Origin: Lysobacter terrestris
GTDB taxonomy: Bacteria; Pseudomonadota; Gammaproteobacteria; Xanthomonadales; Xanthomonadaceae
Assembly (NCBI RefSeq): GCF_014489475.1
Contig: NZ_CP060820.1
Span: 2,434,001 to 2,498,000 of the forward strand
Length of the DNA: 64,000 nucleotides
Direction of reading: 5' to 3'
Numbering within the stretch: the first letter of the stretch is position 1; each line of letters starts with the position of its first letter. Of this stretch, positions 16,871 through 25,872 are shown one piece after another. A program made the translations under genes and the position numbers. The notes beneath the pieces are model-generated. The model was given only the letters and a program-made list of their open reading frames with translations, was not told the origin of the DNA and did not search any database.

Positions 16871-17734
16871 TCAGTACAGCGTGCCGGCGTTGACGATCGG
16901 TTGCGTGGCGCGCTCGCCGCACAGCACCACCAGCAGGTTGCTGACCATCTGCGCCTTGCGCTCTTCGTCCAGCTGCACGACGCCGTTCTTCTGCAGCTCG
17001 GCCAGGGCCATCTCGACCATGCCGACGGCGCCGGCGACGATGCGCGTGCGCGCCGCGATGATCGCGTTGGCCTGCTGGCGCTGCAGCATCGCCTGGGCGA
17101 TTTCCGGCGCGTAGGCGAGGTGGCTGATGCGCGCGTCGATCACCTGCACGCCGGCGTCGGCCAGGCGTTCGGCCAGTTCATCCTTGAGGTGCTGGCTGAT
17201 TTCGGCGGCGTGGCTGCGCAGGGCGATCTGGCCTTCCTCGTGCTGGTCGTAGGGATAGCTCGTCGCCATGGTTCGCAGCGCCGACTCGGTCTGGATGTGC
17301 ACGAAGCTCTCGTAGTCGTCGACGTTGTAGACGGCCTCGGCGCTGTCGACGACCTGCCACACGATTACCGCGGCGATTTCGATCGGCGAGCCGTCGAGTT
17401 CGTTGACCTTGAGCTTGCCGCTCTCGAAGTTGCGCACGCGCAGGCTGACCTTCTTCTTCGCGTAGAAGGGGTTGCTCCAGCGCAGGCCGTTGTCCTTGAC
17501 CGTGCCGACGTAGCGGCCGAACAGGCTCAGCACCGCGGCCTGGTTCGGTTCGACCATGTACAGGCCGACGAAGCCGAAGATGGTCAGCATGCCGAGCACG
17601 GCCGCGCCCACGATCATCGCCGCCGAATGCGCCGGGACGCCGGTGACGAACAGCCCGGCGGACAGCAGGGACGAGCCGATCAGGCCGAGCAGGGTCGGGA
17701 TGCCGGGGAGGGACTGCATCGGGTTCTCTTTCAT
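16871..17734 (-). CDS. SPFH/prohibitin-domain membrane protein
   Basis: 287 residues. Two N-terminal hydrophobic segments (about 10-28 and 34-56) anchor it. The SPFH domain starts at [23 protein letters not shown], passes through [20 protein letters not shown] and ends in a coiled-coil region ([23 protein letters not shown], then [20 protein letters not shown]). SPFH proteins form ring-like scaffolds in membrane microdomains, as HflK/HflC and flotillins do. A strong AAGGAG lies before the ATG. It leads an operon with an RHH gene, a pairing I have met in other proteobacteria but whose job is not settled. Confidence 0.88.
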   Translation of the reverse strand: MKENPMQSLPGIPTLLGLIGSSLLSAGLFVTGVPAHSAAMIVGAAVLGMLTIFGFVGLYMVEPNQAAVLSLFGRYVGTVKDNGLRWSNPFYAKKKVSLRVRNFESGKLKVNELDGSPIEIAAVIVWQVVDSAEAVYNVDDYESFVHIQTESALRTMATSYPYDQHEEGQIALRSHAAEISQHLKDELAERLADAGVQVIDARISHLAYAPEIAQAMLQRQQANAIIAARTRIVAGAVGMVEMALAELQKNGVVQLDEERKAQMVSNLLVVLCGERATQPIVNAGTLY

Positions 17735-17761
17735 GTCGCGTTCTCCTTGAGTGCTGGTAAG

Positions 17762-17782
17762 TTGATATCAAATTGATATCAA
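17762..17782. promoter_or_regulatory. Tandem TTGATATCAA operator-like site before the SPFH gene
   Basis: Two perfect 10-bp palindromes (TTGATATCAA at 17762-17771 and 17773-17782) are separated by one base, with centres 11 bp apart. A 21-bp site of two half-sites 11 bp apart is the geometry of the Arc operator, and an Arc-like protein is encoded in this operon. Read toward the gene, TTGATA could also be the -35 box. Autorepression is inferred. Confidence 0.65.
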
Positions 17783-17863
17783 GTCAAGGAGGGGCCGACC
17801 AGCGGTGCCCGCACCCGGCCGCGGGCCCGGGAGGAAACGCCGGGAGGAACGGACGAAGTCCGC

Positions 17864-18805
17864 CTAGGGCTCGATGCGATACAGCGGCGCCGGGATGAAT
17901 TCGCCGGTCGCGTACAGCGCCTTGCCGTTGCTGGTCCAGCCCAGGGCCTCGGCCTGCGGGATCCACGGCAACTCGATCAGCCGAGGGGGCGTGGCCACTG
18001 CGGCGGCCCAGGACTGCCCGCTGCGACGCGGGTAGAGCAGCAGGTTGCGGTAGGTCAGCACGGCCAGCGTGCGGTCGTCGGGCGACACGTCGGCGCCGGT
18101 GACCTGGTTAAGGATGCGCGCCTGCTTCGGATTGGCGCGCAGCTGCGCGGCATCGGGTTGTGGGACGCCGGCGAGCCGGCCGACCAGCCGCGCCGTCTGC
18201 ACGCCGCGTTGCGGGCGTAGCGGCAGCACGAACAGTTCCGGCGGCAGGCGCTTCTTGGAAATCAGCAGCACCTGGCCCGCGCGCTCGTCGACCGCCACCG
18301 CTTCGCAGTCGCGCGCGCCATCGGGCCAGCGGAACGCGATCGACCAGGCCGGCTTGATGCGCGCGTTCTGCAGCTGCGCGGGTTCCTCGATCGCGTGCAG
18401 CTGCAGGGTGCGGCGCAGCCCGCCGTTGTCGCCGGTATCGGCGATCAGCAGGTAATCGCGCCCGTCGAGGCGGAAGGCGGCCAGGTCTTCCCAGTCGGTC
18501 TTGGTCACGCCCTCGATGCGCAGCGTCGCGAGCCGGTCGCCCTTGTCGTTCACCGCGAACAGGCGCGCGGGATTGCCGCCGTCGTCGAGCAGCCACAGTG
18601 CGTTGCGATGCCGGCGCGACGCGGCCAGGCCGCTGATCTCGGCCAGTTGCGAATCGAGAAGCACGCCGGAAAGCGAACCGCCACGCGCCTCGTCCTGCGG
18701 CGCGGGCTTGCGCGAACAGCCGGCGATGCCGAGCAGGACGGGGACGAGCAGGGCGTGGGCTAGCAGAAGCGGGAGGCGGCCGGTGCGCGACATGGGTGGA
18801 AGCAT
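17864..18805 (-). CDS. Lipoprotein with beta-propeller-like repeats
   Basis: 313 residues. The lipobox is LLGIAGC. The mature part has several strand-rich repeats (EISGLAASRRHRNALWLLDD, YLLIADTGDNGG, DCEAVAVDERAGQVLLISKK, GADVSPDDRTLAVLTYRNLL) resembling a six-bladed beta-propeller of the SdiA-regulated or phytase-like esterase kind. It should be anchored at the outer membrane or in the periplasm. The substrate is unknown. Either ATG 18805 or 18793 could be the start. It is divergent from purT, 79 bases away. Confidence 0.7.
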   Translation of the reverse strand: MLPPMSRTGRLPLLLAHALLVPVLLGIAGCSRKPAPQDEARGGSLSGVLLDSQLAEISGLAASRRHRNALWLLDDGGNPARLFAVNDKGDRLATLRIEGVTKTDWEDLAAFRLDGRDYLLIADTGDNGGLRRTLQLHAIEEPAQLQNARIKPAWSIAFRWPDGARDCEAVAVDERAGQVLLISKKRLPPELFVLPLRPQRGVQTARLVGRLAGVPQPDAAQLRANPKQARILNQVTGADVSPDDRTLAVLTYRNLLLYPRRSGQSWAAAVATPPRLIELPWIPQAEALGWTSNGKALYATGEFIPAPLYRIEP

Positions 18806-18884
18806 CGCATGCGTTCCACGATCCGGTCACGGCAGGACGTGGCCGTTAAACTAGCGCTCCCCAATCTCCAGCGCCTCGCACGCC

Positions 18885-20099
18885 ATGACCCAGCTCGGTA
18901 CGCCGCTTTCCCCGCACGCATTCCGCGTGCTCCTGCTCGGCTCGGGCGAACTGGGCAAGGAAGTGGCGATCGAGCTGCAGCGCTTCGGCGTGGAAGTGAT
19001 CGCCGCCGATCGCTACGCCGATGCGCCGGCGATGCAGGTCGCGCACCGCAGCCACGTGCTGGACATGCTCGACGGCGCCGCGATCCGCGCCCTGGTCGCG
19101 CAGGAGCGCCCGCACCTGATCGTGCCCGAGATCGAAGCCATCCATACCCAGACCCTGGTCGAACTGGAGCAGGAATTCGCCGAGCGCGGCACCGGCACGC
19201 GGGTCATTCCCACGGCGCGCGCGGCGCGCCTGACCATGGATCGCGAAGGCATCCGCCGCCTGGCCGCGGAAACGCTGGGCCTGCCGACCTCGCCCTACCG
19301 TTTCGTCGACACTCTCGAGGACTACCGCGCCGCGGTGCAGGCCATCGGCCTGCCGTGCGTGGTGAAGCCGGTGATGTCGTCCTCGGGCAAGGGCCAGTCG
19401 CTGGTGCGCAGCGAAGCCGACATCGACGCCGCGTGGGACTACGCCCAGACCGGTGGCCGTGCCGGGGCCGGGCGGGTGATCGTCGAGGGCTTCATCCGTT
19501 TCGATTACGAAATCACCCTGCTGACCGTGCGCCATCGCGACGGCACCAGCTTCTGCGATCCGATCGGCCACCTGCAGCGCGACGGCGACTACCGCGAGAG
19601 CTGGCAGCCGCAGCCGATGTCGGCGAAGGCGCTGGAACGCTCGCAGCAGATCGCCAGGGCGATCACCGACGACCTCGGCGGCTGGGGCGTGTTCGGGGTC
19701 GAATTGTTCGTGCAGGGCGACGAGGTGTGGTTCAGCGAGGTTTCGCCACGGCCGCATGACACCGGCCTGGTTACCCTCGTGTCGCAGGACCTGAGCGAGT
19801 TCGCCCTGCATGCGCGCGCCATCCTCGGCCTGCCGGTGCACGCCAGTAACGGCGGGGCGATCCGCCAGTACGGTGCGTCGGCGTCGTGCGCGGTGCTCGC
19901 GCACGGCTTTGGGGTGCCGGTGTTCGACGGCGTCGACGCCGCGCTGGCCCAGGCCGACACGCAGTTGCGCCTGTTCGGCAAGCCGCGCGTGGAAGGCCAC
20001 CGCCGCGTGGCGGTCACCCTGGCGCTGGCAAGTGACGTCGAGCAGGCGCGCCAGCGGGCGCGCGACGCCGCCGACGTGCTGCGCGTCGAACTGCGCTGA
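18885..20099 (+). CDS. purT: Formate-dependent phosphoribosylglycinamide formyltransferase PurT
   Basis: 404 residues, close to the 392 of E. coli. The N-terminal pre-ATP-grasp domain starts [20 protein letters not shown]. The ATP-grasp part has [15 protein letters not shown] and [26 protein letters not shown], which includes the metal-binding Glu and the GAR-binding loop. It makes formyl-GAR from GAR, formate and ATP in purine synthesis, independent of formyl-folate. A -10-like TAAACT lies at 18847-18852. Confidence 0.96.
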   Translation: MTQLGTPLSPHAFRVLLLGSGELGKEVAIELQRFGVEVIAADRYADAPAMQVAHRSHVLDMLDGAAIRALVAQERPHLIVPEIEAIHTQTLVELEQEFAERGTGTRVIPTARAARLTMDREGIRRLAAETLGLPTSPYRFVDTLEDYRAAVQAIGLPCVVKPVMSSSGKGQSLVRSEADIDAAWDYAQTGGRAGAGRVIVEGFIRFDYEITLLTVRHRDGTSFCDPIGHLQRDGDYRESWQPQPMSAKALERSQQIARAITDDLGGWGVFGVELFVQGDEVWFSEVSPRPHDTGLVTLVSQDLSEFALHARAILGLPVHASNGGAIRQYGASASCAVLAHGFGVPVFDGVDAALAQADTQLRLFGKPRVEGHRRVAVTLALASDVEQARQRARDAADVLRVELR

Positions 20100-20136
20100 C
20101 CATCGGCGCGACACGAACCACGAACCGGAGCACGCC

Positions 20137-20532
20137 ATGAACGACGCGAACGGATACTTCGTCTTCCTGCACCCGCAGGCGATCGAGGCGCTGGGTGCGC
20201 CGATCAAGCCCTACCTGCTGGGCGAAGGCGAAGGCCAGCACATCCTGTGCCGGGAAATCGACACCGGCGGCGCGCTGATCGAGATGACGCTGGCGGGGCA
20301 GACGCCCGACGGCAAGGTGGTGCAGATCGAACTGATGGTGCCCGGCTCGATGGTGCGCATGATCGTGTCGGCGCACGGCGGCGACGAGCAGTTCGGCTTC
20401 CAGCCGCGGTTCGGCGCCGCGCCGGCGCAGGCATTGCCGCCGGTGGGCCCCACCGGTGCGCCCGCCGAGGCGGCTCCGCAGTCGGTGCCGGCCGCGATCG
20501 ACGCGCCGACGCAGACGCCGCCCAAGCCCTGA
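20137..20532 (+). CDS. Hypothetical protein with Ala/Pro-rich tail
   Basis: 131 residues. The first 90 form a compact, beta-rich domain (YFVFLHPQAIEALGAPIKPY, HILCREIDTGGALIEMTL, VQIELMVPGSMVRMIVS), and the rest is an Ala/Pro-rich disordered tail. I do not recognise the family. It lies 37 bases after purT with CCGGAG before the ATG, so it is probably cotranscribed with purT. Confidence 0.75.
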   Translation: MNDANGYFVFLHPQAIEALGAPIKPYLLGEGEGQHILCREIDTGGALIEMTLAGQTPDGKVVQIELMVPGSMVRMIVSAHGGDEQFGFQPRFGAAPAQALPPVGPTGAPAEAAPQSVPAAIDAPTQTPPKP

Positions 20533-20534
20533 CC

Positions 20535-20583
20535 GCGCGGCGCGCGCCGCGCATGGTTCCGCGCAGGCCGTTGTGCGGCCTGC
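20535..20583. terminator. Paired GC hairpins between convergent genes
   Basis: An 18-bp perfect palindrome (20535-20552) is followed by a hairpin with GCAGGCCG (20563-20570) and CGGCCTGC (20576-20583). Both lie between two convergent stop codons. There is no T-run. Confidence 0.5.
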
Positions 20584-20593
20584 CGCGACGCGG

Positions 20594-20923
20594 CTACAGC
20601 GCGCAGCCGTAGCCGGCGAGTTCTTCCTTCGCCACGTCGCGGGTGATGCCGCAGGCCTGCGGCAAGGTGGAGCGCTGCTGCGGGTCCGCGGCGGCTTCCT
20701 TCCACGTGGTGAACATCTGGTGCGCTTCGGCCGTCAGCGCCGCGCGCTTGTCGGCCGGCACCTTGTCCTGGATGCAGGTGTTGACCGCCGCGAGGTAGGC
20801 ATCGCACTGGACGATGCCGATCACCGCGTCGGCCGGGCGCGTGGCATCGCGGGATTCGGCCTGCGAACACGCGGCCAGGACGAGGCTCAGTGCGACGGCC
20901 AGGAAAGGGATCGGGGTCTTCAT
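20594..20923 (-). CDS. Small Cys-containing lipoprotein
   Basis: 109 residues with a lipobox LVLAAC right after the hydrophobic signal. The mature part has four further Cys residues (QCDAY, NTCIQ, QACGI, GYGCAL), which could form two disulfides in the periplasm. It resembles small uncharacterised xanthomonad lipoproteins; no function is known. Confidence 0.75.
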   Translation of the reverse strand: MKTPIPFLAVALSLVLAACSQAESRDATRPADAVIGIVQCDAYLAAVNTCIQDKVPADKRAALTAEAHQMFTTWKEAAADPQQRSTLPQACGITRDVAKEELAGYGCAL

Positions 20924-21019
20924 GGAAGCGGCTCGCAGGCGATGATCGCTGCACGCGATCGATGGCCACGTACTTCACGGCGTGCGTGTTACCGCTTCAT
21001 GAACACGATGTTGCAATGC

Positions 21020-21769
21020 CTAACGCGTCGCGAAATCCAGCTCGCGCCATTCGCGCCCGTCGAAGCCTTCCAGCGGACGGAACCGGCGCTTGTAGTCCAT
21101 CTTGCCGTGCCCGGCGATCCAGTAGCCCAGGTACACGTGCGTGCGCCCGGTGCTGCGCGCCCACTCGATCTGCTTGAGGATCGCCAGCGTGCCCAGGCCG
21201 CGCGCGGCCAGCTCGGGTTCGTAGAAGGTGTAGACCGCGGAGACCGCCGACTCGACGACGTCGGTGACGGCAACCGCGAGCAGGCGGCCGCCGCCGTGAT
21301 CGGCGTGCTCGCGCAATTCGATGAAGCGGCCTTCGCTCCAGCTACCGACCAGGAACTGGTCGAACTCCGTGGCGCCGTGGCCGTCCATGCCACCGCCGGC
21401 GTGGCGCGCGGCGAGGTAACGGCGGTACAGCGCGAGTTGCTCCTCGGTGCGCTCGGCGGGGCGCACGCGCATGTCCACGTCCGCGTTGTCCGCCAGGCAG
21501 CGGCGCTGGCTGCGGTCGGGACGGAAGCGCGCGACGGGCACGCGCACCGCGACGCAGGCGCGGCATTGCGCGCAATGCGGCCGGTAGACGATGTCGCCGG
21601 AGCGACGGAAGCCCCAGCCCAGCGCCAGCGGATACCACTGCTGCATGCGCGGATCGCGCGGGTCGAAGACGAGATCGCGGGCGACACGATCGGGCCAGTA
21701 GCCGCAGGCGTGCTCGGTGGTCTGGAACAGACGGAAATCGTCGGAGTACTGGCCGGGGTCGGTGCCCAT
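21020..21769 (-). CDS. bpt: Aspartate/glutamate leucyltransferase (Bpt, N-end rule)
   Basis: 249 residues. [18 protein letters not shown] and [18 protein letters not shown] form the N-terminal Cys-rich domain, and [20 protein letters not shown] with [22 protein letters not shown] form the GNAT-like transferase core. Bpt adds Leu to proteins starting with Asp or Glu, marking them for ClpS/ClpAP degradation. The length matches the family. Nearby genes show no functional link. Confidence 0.95.
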   Translation of the reverse strand: MGTDPGQYSDDFRLFQTTEHACGYWPDRVARDLVFDPRDPRMQQWYPLALGWGFRRSGDIVYRPHCAQCRACVAVRVPVARFRPDRSQRRCLADNADVDMRVRPAERTEEQLALYRRYLAARHAGGGMDGHGATEFDQFLVGSWSEGRFIELREHADHGGGRLLAVAVTDVVESAVSAVYTFYEPELAARGLGTLAILKQIEWARSTGRTHVYLGYWIAGHGKMDYKRRFRPLEGFDGREWRELDFATR

Positions 21770-21895
21770 GCGGGGAGCATAGCGCCGCCGCGGGCGAGGC
21801 GTTGCGAACGCGGCGGTGCGGCGATGGAGGTGAATGGGAGAGGGCGGGCAGGTGCAACAAGTCTCGTCTTCTGGCTGGCTGGCGCGGCCCTGCCC

Positions 21896-21926
21896 AACAA
21901 AAAAGCCCTGCGTTCGGCAGGGCTTT
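21896..21926 (-). terminator. Intrinsic terminator
   Basis: AAAGCCCTGC (21902-21911) pairs with GCAGGGCTTT (21917-21926) around GTTCG. The minus-strand transcript then enters a T-run. It ends the hypothetical gene at 21947. Confidence 0.9.
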
Positions 21927-21946
21927 CGTTTGCCACTCGCGTCGGC

Positions 21947-22426
21947 TCAGGCCGTCGCGGGTTCCGCCTTCGGCGTACGCTCGCCGCCTTCGAAGCGCTT
22001 GCCCATGTCGCGGTTCACCGCGTCCAGGCCTTCGCCCTTGCCGGCGGCCTTGAGGTAGTGGTAACCGGCCAGCGCCGCCACCATCACGTCGCTGCCCAGC
22101 GCCATGTCGGTGTCGCGCACCTTCTCCACCAGTTGCACCAGGCGCGTGAGGCGCACGTTCAACGCATCGTGGTCGGCGAGGTCGCGGCCCATCTCGTCCA
22201 GGTCGAACACGCCCGGCAGCAGGTTGCGATTGCTGCGCATCGCGTCCAGGGCCTTGCGGCAGAACGCCTCCGAGCCGTCGCCCATCTTGGCGAGGCGGCG
22301 ACGCTGCCCGGTGCCCTGCAACGCGACCAGCACCGGTCCCAGGCTCGACTCCAACGCGGTGAGCGCGTCGTCGACGCCCTGCCACTGCGTGGCATCGAAA
22401 TGGACCGAAGCGAGGTTCTGACTCAT
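21947..22426 (-). CDS. Helical hypothetical protein
   Basis: 159 residues, almost entirely alpha-helical by composition. It has the pattern QRRRLAKMGDGSEAFCRKALDAM, then ALNVRLTRLVQLVEKVRDTDMALGSDVM, then GYHYLKAAGKGEGLDAV. Similar uncharacterised proteins occur widely in bacteria. No signal peptide or enzyme motif is visible. The ATG at 22426 is preferred; the open frame runs on for 200 codons upstream, but that part crosses the repeat array and has no coding character. Confidence 0.75.
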   Translation of the reverse strand: MSQNLASVHFDATQWQGVDDALTALESSLGPVLVALQGTGQRRRLAKMGDGSEAFCRKALDAMRSNRNLLPGVFDLDEMGRDLADHDALNVRLTRLVQLVEKVRDTDMALGSDVMVAALAGYHYLKAAGKGEGLDAVNRDMGKRFEGGERTPKAEPATA

Positions 22427-22546
22427 ATCCGTTACTCCTTGTCGTTGTGTGTTGTCCAATGCCCACCTTCTTGGCGGGCGAGGGCAGGGTACACGACGGC
22501 CGGAGGCACGAGGCAGGGGTCTCGCGGCATCAGTAGCTACCCGCAG

Positions 22547-22893
22547 AGGCATCGCGCCATGCCCGTGAGGGACGACGCGATGCCTCGGGAGGTATCGCGC
22601 GATACCCCGGCCGCGTTCCGGGAACCCTCGCGCGCCATGCATCCATGCCTGCCGAGGGTTGGGGAATCCCGCGCAGGGGTTGCCGTAACCCTCGGCAGGC
22701 ATGCCCCCATGTGTCGCGACGTGTCCCGCGGATGCGCGCGAGGTATGGCGGCATATGCCGGAGGGTTGCGGCAACCCGCGCGAGACATGGCGGCATGTCT
22801 GCGGAGGTGTCGATGGATAACTCGCGACGTATGCAGTCATGTGCTGCGACCCTCGGCGGAACGCGCGCGAGGTATGCGGCGATACCGGCTGCG
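22547..22893. repeat. Tandem array of about 16 short palindromic units
   Basis: Contiguous units of 20-24 bp, with no spacers, approximate AGGYATGSCGNCATRCC plus a short CG-rich linker. Several units are perfect or near-perfect dyads: 22591-22606 (GGTATCGCGCGATACC), 22615-22625, 22763-22777, 22783-22800 (AGACATGGCGGCATGTCT) and 22871-22886 (5-bp arms). Arm sequences differ between units while symmetry is kept. The period is not a multiple of three, so it is not a protein repeat. It fills most of the 617-base divergent gap between 22426 and 23044. Confidence 0.75.
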
Positions 22894-23043
22894 TGGCTGC
22901 ACGGCTACTTCCGACCCTGAGCGGACGTCCAAGGGCATCGAATTTTCCGCGCTGGCCCATCTCAGGTGCGATTCCGCCGGATCGGACGATTTCCGCCGTC
23001 TTCGTACCCAAACTGCGAGCCTTCACGGGTTCGAGGGTTCGAG

Positions 23044-23706
23044 ATGTCGCGTTGGCTTCCCAAGGCAGTGCGCTGGTCGGCGGGTTTGTGCTTCACCTTG
23101 CTGTGCGCGGCGGTGGCGATATACGCCTTCACCTTCCTGTTCGATGCCCTCAAGCCGGAGCCGGGCAATCCCCTGCATGCCCGGTTCGCGATCTCTGGGC
23201 TGGATGTGCCGGCGCATTTCTTCGGCGGCGGGCTCGCCCTGCTGCTGGCGCCTTTGCAGATGAGCGAGTGGGTCCGGCGGCGGATCCCGCGCCTGCATCG
23301 GCTGAGCGGCGGTTTGTACGCGGGCGGGGTGCTGATCGCCGGGCTCGCAGGCTTGTCGCTGGCACGGCATGCGCAGGGCGGTGTGGCGACCGGCGCGGGC
23401 TTCGCCTTGCTCGCGCTGGCGTGGCTGACGACCACCGGCATCGGCATCCGCCATGCCATCGCCGGCGATCTGGCCCGGCATCGGCGCTGGATGTGGCGCA
23501 GCATCGCCCTCACTGCGTCGGCGGTGACACTGCGGCTGATCCTTGGTGTGGGCCTCGGCGCATTGCACCTGCCTTTCCCGCCGGTCTATTTGCTGGCGGC
23601 ATGGGGCAGCTGGACGTTCAACCTGACCGTCTGCGAGTTGCTGCTGAGATCGTCGCGGCGTCGCGTGCAGGTGCCCGCGACGCAGGCGCTTTCAGGCGCT
23701 CGCTGA
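23044..23706 (+). CDS. DUF2306-family membrane protein
   Basis: 220 residues with six or seven membrane helices. HARFAISGLDVPAHFFGGGLALLLAPLQ and IPRLHRLSGGLYAGGVL, with conserved His residues, and DLARHRRWMWRSIALTASAVTLR match the DUF2306 pattern. The family is uncharacterised. Its end overlaps the end of the convergent AraC-type gene by 15 bases. Confidence 0.82.
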   Translation: MSRWLPKAVRWSAGLCFTLLCAAVAIYAFTFLFDALKPEPGNPLHARFAISGLDVPAHFFGGGLALLLAPLQMSEWVRRRIPRLHRLSGGLYAGGVLIAGLAGLSLARHAQGGVATGAGFALLALAWLTTTGIGIRHAIAGDLARHRRWMWRSIALTASAVTLRLILGVGLGALHLPFPPVYLLAAWGSWTFNLTVCELLLRSSRRRVQVPATQALSGAR

Positions 23707-24810
23707 CGCGGATGCCGCGTGACGCTTGCGATAGGCGCTGGGAGTTTCGCCCAGTTGTCGCTTGAACGCAGCGTTGAAGGTCGATTTGGAGGTGAAGCCG
23801 CAGGCGTATGCGATGTCGAGGATGGTGCGCGCATCACCAGAATCGGCCAGGCAGGTGCGCGCCGCCTCGATCCGCTGGCGGTTGATGTACTCCCAGAAAT
23901 TCCCTTCGAAGCGCCGGTTGATCACCGCCGACACCAGGTACTCCGGGTAACCGCTGCGCTTGGCCAACTGACCGATGGTCAACGCGGGTTCGCGATACAA
24001 CTGCTGCTGTGCCATCAACTGCGAAAGGCGCGTCTCGACGGCGGGAAAGCGCGGGTCATCGCTGCTGGGCGTGTCGACGACTTCATCGGGTGCCTGCTCG
24101 GGCGTCGGCTCGGCGATCACCGCCATCTGGCTGAGGCTGAGATAGCCGACCACGAATACCCAAACGCTGACCGCGCCATAGATCAGCGGGTAGTCGATAT
24201 GCGGGATCCTGACCAGCCATTGCGTGGTCGCAATGCACCAGATGACGATCTGCGACACCGCCATCGCATCGATCCAGTGCAGCGACATGCGATCCGCATC
24301 CGAACGCCGCCGCAGCAAGTTGCGACGATAGCGACGCACATGAACCAACCCGGCGATCACGTAAGACAGGCTGTAGGCGAACAATGCGAAATCCAGTCGC
24401 GGCGATTGAGGTTCCGGATCGCCCGCGATCAAGCGTGCGAATAGGGCTTCGGTCTGCGTGCGGTCCTGCAGGAAGAACCCGACATGCATGGCCAGCACGA
24501 TGGCGAAACCGACCAGGTGCAGCGCATCGCGCCAACCGAACGCGCGCGCTTCGGTCAGCGTGCGCACGTAGACGTAGAACAGGCTTCCGTACAGGAACGG
24601 GAACAGGCTGACGAAACGGAACGGCTTGAGCAGCCCGGCCGTTGGCGCGTAGAAGTACATCGCTTTCACCGCCAAGTCGATGCCGATCATCGCGATCCAC
24701 GCGGCGAGCACGCGGTTCGCCTCGACATTGACCGGCCGTCGCCACAGGGCCACCGCCAGCAGTGCTGCCTGCGCGGCGCCGATGGCGAAAACGATACTCC
24801 ATGAGTCCAT
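23692..24810 (-). CDS. AraC-family regulator with N-terminal membrane domain
   Basis: 372 residues. Residues 1-225 have about seven membrane helices, and residues 265-370 form the AraC DNA-binding domain: LTIGQLAKRSGYPEYLVSAV is helix-turn-helix 1 and ILDIAYACGFTSKSTFNAAF with KRQLGETPSAYRK is helix-turn-helix 2. It is likely a one-component membrane sensor that binds DNA directly. The ATG at 24810 places the first helix at residue 4. It is convergent with the DUF2306 gene and may control it. Confidence 0.88.
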   Translation of the reverse strand: MDSWSIVFAIGAAQAALLAVALWRRPVNVEANRVLAAWIAMIGIDLAVKAMYFYAPTAGLLKPFRFVSLFPFLYGSLFYVYVRTLTEARAFGWRDALHLVGFAIVLAMHVGFFLQDRTQTEALFARLIAGDPEPQSPRLDFALFAYSLSYVIAGLVHVRRYRRNLLRRRSDADRMSLHWIDAMAVSQIVIWCIATTQWLVRIPHIDYPLIYGAVSVWVFVVGYLSLSQMAVIAEPTPEQAPDEVVDTPSSDDPRFPAVETRLSQLMAQQQLYREPALTIGQLAKRSGYPEYLVSAVINRRFEGNFWEYINRQRIEAARTCLADSGDARTILDIAYACGFTSKSTFNAAFKRQLGETPSAYRKRHAASASASA

Positions 24811-24956
24811 GTTGGAAGCCGATCGGTGATGGGACGCGCGCGGAATTTTAGCCGCAGGCTCCATCCCGTAGGTGCGGCGCCAAGGGTACAAGTCCACTAG
24901 CGTACGGTCGGTGCATGTCCGCTTTTGGCCGATTTCTGCCATTGACGAAAACGAAA

Positions 24957-24976
24957 ACGGGCGCCTCGGCGCCCGT
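24957..24976 (-). terminator. Intrinsic terminator
   Basis: ACGGGCGCC pairs with GGCGCCCGT around TC, followed on the minus strand by TTTTCGTTTTC. It ends the gene at 25018. Confidence 0.85.
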
Positions 24977-25017
24977 CCTCATTGATGCCGTTGCGCCGGT
25001 CGCGCCGGGCGCATCCT

Positions 25018-25872
25018 CTACTCGCCCATGCCGAAGGAAGCGACGTGGCGCAGGACCTTGGTCACCTGCCACGCGCCGCCGACGCGCTTCACTTCCAGCG
25101 TCTTGTAATGCGCGAACTGGCCATGGTGGAACGCTTCGAACTCGACCGTGCCGGTGTCCGCGCCGGTCGGCTTGAAGTTGCGCACGGTCACCAGCAGCGC
25201 CGGCTGGCCGGTCGCGGCCTGGTAGCTGCCGCGCTCCGGATCGAATTCGCGCACGCATTGCGACATCGGCACGACCTGGTTCGACGGCTGCTTCATCGCG
25301 GCGATCACCGCACCGGAGGCGTCGGCATCGTCGATCGACAGGCACAGCACGAACTTGGCGGTGGCGACTTCCTTGGCGAAGACCGCCAGGGCCAGCGATT
25401 GCGGCGTGCCGCCCGCGCGCGCGGGCTGGTCGGAAACGACGGGGGCGGCGGGCGCCGTGTTGGCGGCTTGGCGTGGCGCATGACAGCCGCGCAGCATCGC
25501 CAGCACGATCACCAGCACGATGCCGCCCAGCAGGATCAGCTTGAAACGGAAGGTGCGCTGCTGCGCCGGCGATTTTGCCGCCGCCGCTTCCTCGGCCATG
25601 CGGAAGCTCGGCGGCAGGAAACTGTCGGTGGCGCGGGTGGATTCGAGCAGCCCGTTGTCGCGCAGGATGTCGCGCGCGCGGCTGTGGTCCTCGGAATGCA
25701 CCACCCACACTGCCGGCTTGGCCGTCGACTGATCGCTGTAGCTGGCGCGGCTGCGCATCGCGCCCTTGTACGAGCGGCCGTTGGTGATGCGCACCTGGAT
25801 GCCGGCCTCGCGCAGGAGCTTGGCGACGGCCTCGACGTTCTCCAGGCGCAGGCTGCTGAATACCTGGCGCAT
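25018..25872 (-). CDS. DUF2007-like membrane protein
   Basis: 284 residues. The N-terminal 80 residues (MRQVFSSLRLENVEAVAKLL, REAGIQVRIT, VWVVHSEDHSRARDILRDNGL) match the small DUF2007 putative signal-transducing fold. A membrane helix follows (about 106-126), then a periplasmic domain of about 150 residues with a strand pattern and two Cys. No function is known. Its ATG overlaps the stop of tesB by one base (TAATG), so the two are coupled. Confidence 0.75.
   Translation of the reverse strand: MRQVFSSLRLENVEAVAKLLREAGIQVRITNGRSYKGAMRSRASYSDQSTAKPAVWVVHSEDHSRARDILRDNGLLESTRATDSFLPPSFRMAEEAAAAKSPAQQRTFRFKLILLGGIVLVIVLAMLRGCHAPRQAANTAPAAPVVSDQPARAGGTPQSLALAVFAKEVATAKFVLCLSIDDADASGAVIAAMKQPSNQVVPMSQCVREFDPERGSYQAATGQPALLVTVRNFKPTGADTGTVEFEAFHHGQFAHYKTLEVKRVGGAWQVTKVLRHVASFGMGE

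Noticed and set aside
22530-22796. Small repetitive proteins within the palindrome array
   Set aside because: Both strands give Arg/Pro-rich frames only because the array is GC-rich; units shift the frame and there is no ribosome-binding site.
22547-22893. CRISPR array
   Set aside because: Units are contiguous, 20-24 bp long and variable in arm sequence, with no constant repeat alternating with spacers, and no cas genes are near.
21947-23026. N-terminal extension of the helical hypothetical protein through the repeat array
   Set aside because: The 200 added codons are Arg/Pro/His-rich, cross non-triplet repeats and have no homologue-like pattern; the ATG at 22426 begins the folded part.
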